From NCBI RefSeq assembly GCF_023101085.1, contig NZ_CP064703.1, positions 6,634,001 to 6,698,000 on the forward strand: a stretch of 64,000 nt of DNA. The letters are read 5' to 3'. A program made the translations under genes and the position numbers. The stretch comes from Bradyrhizobium sp. 170. GTDB taxonomy: Bacteria > Pseudomonadota > Alphaproteobacteria > Rhizobiales > Xanthobacteraceae. This document shows, one piece after another, positions 60,240-64,000 of the stretch. The stretch's first letter is position 1, and every line of letters starts with the position of its first letter. The notes under the pieces are model-generated. The model was given only the letters and a program-made list of their open reading frames with translations, did not search any database and had not been told where the DNA came from.

Positions 60240-60580
60240 ACGAACGTGCGGTGAGATGCGATGGACGCAAATGGCGCGATAGACGTACGCGCCGGACGCG
60301 TACGGCGAAGTCGTGTGGTCCTGACGTCGCGGTGCTGGCGTCAAGTTCTTCGAGAAGCATGCTTCTTGGGGGCGACGGTGGCAAAAGAGCCGTTCACCGG
60401 GGAGAGCTCGCTATAAGCCGTAAAGCCATTGCGCAGGGAAGGCCGGAGTGTTCCCGCTGCCCTGTATGCTCGTGTGCATTTTTGTTTGCGCAAATCGCAC
60501 GCGAGACCGCGGGTGCAGCAAGCACCCGGTCTTCCCTGCCCTCGGGCGCATTGTGTCGCGAGAAGGCGAATGTGTGTCTA
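60240..60580. other. Non-coding stretch, probably a decayed dispersed repeat
   Basis: Frames here read like the repeated intergenic sequences I remember from Bradyrhizobium (for example GRPECSRCPVCSC), with no Shine-Dalgarno and unstructured protein. I see no gene between 60013 and 60825. Confidence 0.45.
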
Positions 60581-60582
60581 TC

Positions 60583-60662
60583 GTAGGATGGGTGGAGCGA
60601 AGCGATACCCATCAATGCCGGTGCGCATGGCGATGGGTATCGCTTCGCTCCACCCATCCTAC
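60583..60662. repeat. Perfect 31-base inverted repeat with 18-base spacer
   Basis: The left arm 60583-60613 (starts GTAGGATGGGTGGAGCGAAG) and the right arm 60632-60662 are exact reverse complements. As DNA or RNA it would form a long hairpin. A relic of one arm is at 57481. Confidence 0.92.
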
Positions 60663-60670
60663 GGACTGAG

Positions 60671-60812
60671 GTATGGATTGCTTCGCTGCGCTCGCAATGA
60701 CGATAACCGCCGTCATCACCCGCGAAGGCGGGTGATCCAGTATTCCAGAGGCAGCAGTGATTGAATCGGTAAGCCGCAGCGTACTGGATGCCCCGCCTTC
60801 GCGGGGCATGAC
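60671..60812. repeat. Two more adjacent palindromic repeat modules
   Basis: GTATGGATTGCTTCGCTGCG (from 60671) is one short dispersed motif. It is followed by an imperfect inverted repeat: 60712-60742 (with the hairpin CACCCGCGAAGGCGGGTG) and 60782-60812 (with CCCCGCCTTCGCGGGG), both carrying GGATCC-like CCAGTA/TACTGG ends. The stretch ends 13 bases before a small gene. Confidence 0.75.
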
Positions 60813-60825
60813 GGCCGCTGAAGCC

Positions 60826-60978
60826 TCAGCTCCGCAGCGCCTGCAGGCCCTTGAAGGTCAGCCGCTTCGGGTCCCTGACTCCGGCCAGATAGAACTTGCG
60901 GATGAAGGCTGCGGCCGCCTCGCGGTCGCAATCGGTCAGCGCCACGATGGCATCGACGGCTATTCGCTGGGCGTCCAT
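60826..60978 (-). CDS. 50-residue conserved-looking hypothetical protein
   Basis: ATG at 60978 with GAGGAAG 6 bases above, and TGA at 60828-60826. The 50 residues start MDAQRIAVDAIVALTDCDRE and end RLTFKGLQALRS. It reads as two or three amphipathic helices, with no Cys pair, signal peptide or TM segment, and GC/codon use is like its neighbours. A good ribosome site, a natural composition and a defined start and stop favour a real gene over chance. The function is unknown. Confidence 0.6.
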   Translation of the reverse strand: MDAQRIAVDAIVALTDCDREAAAAFIRKFYLAGVRDPKRLTFKGLQALRS

Positions 60979-61138
60979 GGGCTTCCTCGTGCTGTCAGGG
61001 GCCACAAGCCGCGCAGCGTATAGGGACGCCGGTTAATCCGGCGTTAACCGTGAGGGAACCTTGAACGATTCGCGCTCGCCTACGTATACGCGAAATAACG
61101 CATGGGGCGCCGGAACGCACCTCGCGCGGTGGAACCGC

Positions 61139-62605
61139 TCACGAATACTGCATCACCCCGTCGTCGACCTTGCCGTAGCGGAGCGTGACGATGTCGAGCG
61201 CGTAGTTCTGGTACAGCCGCCACGGCCGCTTCGAGCCCTGCTTGGGCAGTTTAGCGATCGAGCGCTGCACGTAGCCGGACGAGAAATCCAGCGACGGCAG
61301 TTCCGTGACGTCAGGATCGACATTGTGCGGCATGCACTGCTTGTGGCCGTTGCGATCCATGTAGTTGATCAGACGGCAGACATATTCGCAGGTGAGATCG
61401 CATTTCAGCGTCCACGACGCGTTGGTGTAGCCGAACGCCGAGGCCATGTTCGGAATGTCCGAATACATCATGCCCTTGTAGTTCAGCGTTCGCGCGAAAT
61501 CGACCGTGCGGCCATCGACGCTGACTTCAAGCCCGCCGAGCACCTGCAGGTTCAGCCCGGTCGCGGTGACGATGATGTCGGCCTCGAGCTCGCTGCCATC
61601 CCTGAGCTTGATGCCGCCCTTGGTGAAGGTATCGATCTCGCTGGTGACGACGGAAGCGCGCTTGTCGCGGATCGACTTGAACAGGTCGCCGTCGGGCACC
61701 AGGCACAGCCGCTGCTCCCAGGGATTGTAGCGCGGCGTAAAATGCTTGGCGACGTCGTATTCCGGCCCCAGCGCCATCTTGACGCCGCCGAGGATCAACT
61801 GCTTGGCGCGATCCGGCTTACGCCGGCAGAGCTGGAAGAAATACATGCCGAACAGCACGTTGCGCCAGCGGATCATGTGATAGGCGAGCTTCGCGGAGAG
61901 ATTCTTGCGCAGCTTGTTGGCGAGCGCATCCTCAGCCGGCCGTGCGACGACGTAAGTCGGCGAGCGCTGCAGCATGGTGACATGCGAGGCGGTCTTGGCC
62001 ATCTCCGGCACCAGCGTCACGGCGGTAGCACCCGAGCCGACTACGACCACGCGCTTGCCGGCGTAGTCGAGATCCTCGGGCCATTTCTGCGGGTGCACGA
62101 TCTGGCCGGCGAAGTCGGCCGTGCCGGAAAATTCCGGCGTGTAGCCTTCCTCATATTTGTAATAGCCCGAGCACATGAACAGGAAATTGCAGGTGAAGCT
62201 GACGATTTCGGTCGCGCCCTCGCCTACGTTGCGTTCGGCCTCCACCGTCCAGCGCGCATCCGGCGACGACCACGACGCGCGCTTGACGCGATGGTGAAAG
62301 CGGATCTTCTTGTCGATGCCGTTGTCGACAGCGGTCTCGCAGACGTAATTCAGAATCCGCGGACCGTCGGCGATCGCCTTCGGCTCGGTCCACGGTTTGA
62401 ACGAATAGCCAAGCGTATACATGTCGCTATCGGAGCGGATGCCGGGATAGCGAAACAGGTCCCAGGTGCCGCCGATGCAGTCGCGCCCCTCGAGGATCAC
62501 GTAGCTCTTGCCGGGGCACTTCTCCTGCAGGTGATAGCCCGCGCCGATGCCGGACAGGCCCGCACCGACGATCAGCACGTCGAAATGTTCAGTTGCCTCG
62601 GTCAT
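61139..62605 (-). CDS. FAD-dependent monooxygenase, Baeyer-Villiger type (EthA-like)
   Basis: A 488-residue flavoprotein. VLIVGAGLSGIGAGYHLQ binds FAD, and VVVVGSGATAVTLVPEMA binds NADPH. Between them FAGQIVHPQKWP (about residue 170) fits the fingerprint FxGxxxHxxxW[P/D] of type I Baeyer-Villiger monooxygenases. GGTWDLFRYPGIRSDSDMYTLGYSFKPW, seen as GTWDLFRYPGIRSDSDMY, is typical of the EthA group, which oxidises ketones and thioamides. IVTATGLNL is the second family motif. The ATG 62605 follows AGGGAGATCGCC. It is a monocistron as far as seen. Confidence 0.9.
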   Translation of the reverse strand: MTEATEHFDVLIVGAGLSGIGAGYHLQEKCPGKSYVILEGRDCIGGTWDLFRYPGIRSDSDMYTLGYSFKPWTEPKAIADGPRILNYVCETAVDNGIDKKIRFHHRVKRASWSSPDARWTVEAERNVGEGATEIVSFTCNFLFMCSGYYKYEEGYTPEFSGTADFAGQIVHPQKWPEDLDYAGKRVVVVGSGATAVTLVPEMAKTASHVTMLQRSPTYVVARPAEDALANKLRKNLSAKLAYHMIRWRNVLFGMYFFQLCRRKPDRAKQLILGGVKMALGPEYDVAKHFTPRYNPWEQRLCLVPDGDLFKSIRDKRASVVTSEIDTFTKGGIKLRDGSELEADIIVTATGLNLQVLGGLEVSVDGRTVDFARTLNYKGMMYSDIPNMASAFGYTNASWTLKCDLTCEYVCRLINYMDRNGHKQCMPHNVDPDVTELPSLDFSSGYVQRSIAKLPKQGSKRPWRLYQNYALDIVTLRYGKVDDGVMQYS

Positions 62606-62742
62606 GGCGATCTCCCTGCTTTCAGATCTAATGGGCAGCAGGTAGAAATTGCAACTCGCATTGTCAGGTTGCCGCGGCGATACAGGCTGTATCGAAATTT
62701 ACTGTTGAATTTCAACTGTCACAGATTGTGCGGCCGACCAGC

Positions 62743-62773
62743 AAAAAGCCCCGGATCGCTCCGGGGCTTTCTG
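62743..62773 (-). terminator. Rho-independent terminator after ahcY
   Basis: On the minus strand AAAGCCCCGG / CCGGGGCTTT closes around AGCGAT and is followed by TTTTT. It is about 55 bases after the ahcY stop. Confidence 0.92.
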
Positions 62774-62827
62774 AGGCTCGGGTGTTTACCTCAGGACGAC
62801 ACCTGCAGCGGCGCATCCTGGCTGAAA

Positions 62828-64000
62828 TCAATACCGGTAATGATCCGCCTTGAACGGGCCTTCCGGCTTGACGCCGATGTACTCGGCCTGGTCCTTGCGC
62901 AGCTCGGTCAGCTTGACGCCGATCTTGGCGAGGTGGAGCCGCGCCACCTTCTCGTCCAGCGTCTTCGGCAGCACGTAGACCTTCTTCTCGTACTTGCCGT
63001 CCTTGTTGTTGGCCCAAAGCTCGATCTGCGCCAGCGTCTGGTTGGTGAACGACGCCGACATCACGAAGGACGGATGGCCCATCGCGTTGCCAAGGTTCAC
63101 CAGGCGGCCTTCCGACAGCAGGATGATGCGGTGCTTGTCGGGGAATTCGATCTCGTCGACCTGCGGCTTGATGTTGGTCCACTTCAGGTTACGGAGCCCT
63201 GCGATCTGGATCTCGTTGTCGAAGTGGCCGATGTTGCAGACGATGGCGCGATCCTTCATCGCGCGCATATGGTCGATGGTGATGATGTCCTTGTTGCCGG
63301 TCGCGGTGACGAAGATGTCGGCGCGGGGGGCGGCGTCTTCCATGGTCACGACTTCATAGCCTTCCATCGCCGCCTGCAGCGCGCAGATCGGATCGACTTC
63401 GGAGACCATGACGCGGCAGCCGGCCTGGCGCAGCGAGGCGGCCGAGCCCTTGCCGACGTCGCCGAAGCCCGCGACCATCGCGGTCTTGCCGGACATCATG
63501 ACGTCGGTGCCGCGGCGGATGCCGTCGACCAGCGACTCGCGGCAGCCATAGAGGTTGTCGAATTTCGACTTGGTGACGCTGTCGTTGACGTTGATGGCGG
63601 GGAACAGCAGCTTGCCTTCCTTCTCCATATTGTAGAGCCGGTGCACGCCCGTAGTGGTCTCTTCGGAAACGCCTTTGATGTTCTTGGCGATCTCGGCGAA
63701 GTAGCCCTTCGGCTTTTCCTTCAGGAGCTTCTTGATCAGCGCGAAGAACACTTCCTCTTCTTCCGACTCCGGCTTGTCGAGGAACTCGACGTCGCCGTTC
63801 TCGGCGCGCAGGCCGTGATGCACCAGCATGGTGGCGTCGCCGCCGTCATCGAGGATCATGTTGGGCGTGCCGCCGCCGTGCCAGTCGAACAGCTTTGCGG
63901 TGTAGTCCCAGTATTCGGCGAGCGTCTCGCCCTTCACCGCGAACACCGGAATGCCGGCGGCGGCGATCGCGGCTGCCGCGTGGTCCTGCGTCGAATAAAT
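62828..64000 (-). CDS. ahcY: S-adenosyl-L-homocysteine hydrolase (5' end beyond window)
   Basis: About 391 C-terminal residues are present; the start lies past base 64000, and the frame is open to the edge ([19 protein letters not shown]). The enzyme splits S-adenosylhomocysteine to adenosine and homocysteine in the methyl cycle. [54 protein letters not shown] (Lys/Asp of the active site) and [10 protein letters not shown] (NAD site) are all present, and the end PFKADHYRY is the conserved C-terminus. The long insertion between [10 protein letters not shown] and [10 protein letters not shown] is the one seen in bacterial enzymes. A SAH riboswitch, if any, would be outside the window. Confidence 0.95.
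   Translation of the reverse strand: MYSTQDHAAAAIAAAGIPVFAVKGETLAEYWDYTAKLFDWHGGGTPNMILDDGGDATMLVHHGLRAENGDVEFLDKPESEEEEVFFALIKKLLKEKPKGYFAEIAKNIKGVSEETTTGVHRLYNMEKEGKLLFPAINVNDSVTKSKFDNLYGCRESLVDGIRRGTDVMMSGKTAMVAGFGDVGKGSAASLRQAGCRVMVSEVDPICALQAAMEGYEVVTMEDAAPRADIFVTATGNKDIITIDHMRAMKDRAIVCNIGHFDNEIQIAGLRNLKWTNIKPQVDEIEFPDKHRIILLSEGRLVNLGNAMGHPSFVMSASFTNQTLAQIELWANNKDGKYEKKVYVLPKTLDEKVARLHLAKIGVKLTELRKDQAEYIGVKPEGPFKADHYRY

Noticed and set aside
60251..60669. Overlapping plus- and minus-strand frames of about 70-110 codons
   Set aside because: They run through repeat modules, lack ribosome sites and resemble known translated-repeat artefacts.
1..64000. CRISPR arrays, transposases, integrases, rRNA and tRNA genes
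   Set aside because: I saw no regularly spaced direct repeats, no such protein families and no recognisable tRNA or rRNA cores. A covariance-model search would be needed to exclude tRNAs firmly.

Overview
The window is high-GC DNA from an alphaproteobacterium, most likely Bradyrhizobium or a close relative in the Nitrobacteraceae. The evidence is the gene content (STAS-fused Mla-type lipid transporter, plcP/agt lipid-remodelling pair, lpcC-waaF-hldDE lipopolysaccharide core genes, an outer-membrane barrel with the N-terminal sequence AADMAPRYTKAPP after its signal peptide) and several families of short palindromic intergenic repeats that I recognise as typical of that group. I found no rRNA, tRNA, CRISPR array, transposase, integrase or phage gene. 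The species call is inference, since no marker gene is present.

Layout. 1-1.0 kb: two overlapping small envelope genes of lower GC, the first cut by the window edge. 1.1-4.0 kb: an Mla/Ttg2-type phospholipid ABC transporter operon (STAS-permease, ATPase, MCE protein). 4.2-8.8 kb: dipeptide epimerase, an MFS carrier, a coiled-coil protein of unknown function and a lipid kinase. 8.8-14 kb: a five-gene same-strand run (glutaminase, 14-TM MFS carrier, small Arg/Trp-rich secreted protein, HdeD-type protein, exported amidohydrolase) that looks like an acid/ammonia stress operon. 14.5-19.7 kb: DUF1269 membrane protein, membrane-anchored phosphoesterase, AI-2E-type carrier and a secreted caspase-like protein with C-terminal tandem repeats. 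19.7-23.7 kb: threonine dehydratase, agt and plcP behind a probable Pho box, then thiD. 23.9-28.5 kb: stand-alone RAM domain, Ldh2-type dehydrogenase, a DUF6665-like protein beside a stand-alone LanC-like cyclase, an EAL-domain relic and a membrane J-domain protein. 28.5-34.3 kb: secreted diheme cytochrome c, CHRD protein, cytochrome c', an orphan molybdenum hydroxylase large subunit and an outer-membrane barrel.

34.4-57.4 kb is a near-continuous envelope polysaccharide locus. It holds murJ, a gnnB/gnnA-like pair (possible 2,3-diaminoglucose lipid A), GDP-mannose and UDP-galacturonate supply, an undecaprenyl-phosphate sugar-1-phosphate transferase, a WbpM-type dehydratase, glycosyltransferases, two tandem O-antigen ligases, heptose synthesis (hldE, hldD), heptosyltransferase waaF, lpcC, galE, an MsbA-type exporter and a FAH-family hydrolase. 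Together these supply nucleotide sugars, build the core, flip lipid-linked intermediates and ligate O-antigen. 57.5-64 kb holds a fatty acid desaturase, small EthD and ACT proteins, a repeat-rich stretch with a 50-residue gene, a Baeyer-Villiger-type monooxygenase, and the S-adenosylhomocysteinase gene running off the window end.

The observations most worth following are the Pho-box/plcP/agt unit, the stand-alone LanC-like enzyme with all cyclase residues intact, the glutaminase-HdeD operon with its basic secreted peptide, the caspase-like protein with internal repeats, and the tandem O-antigen ligases. None is proven to be a new system from sequence alone.
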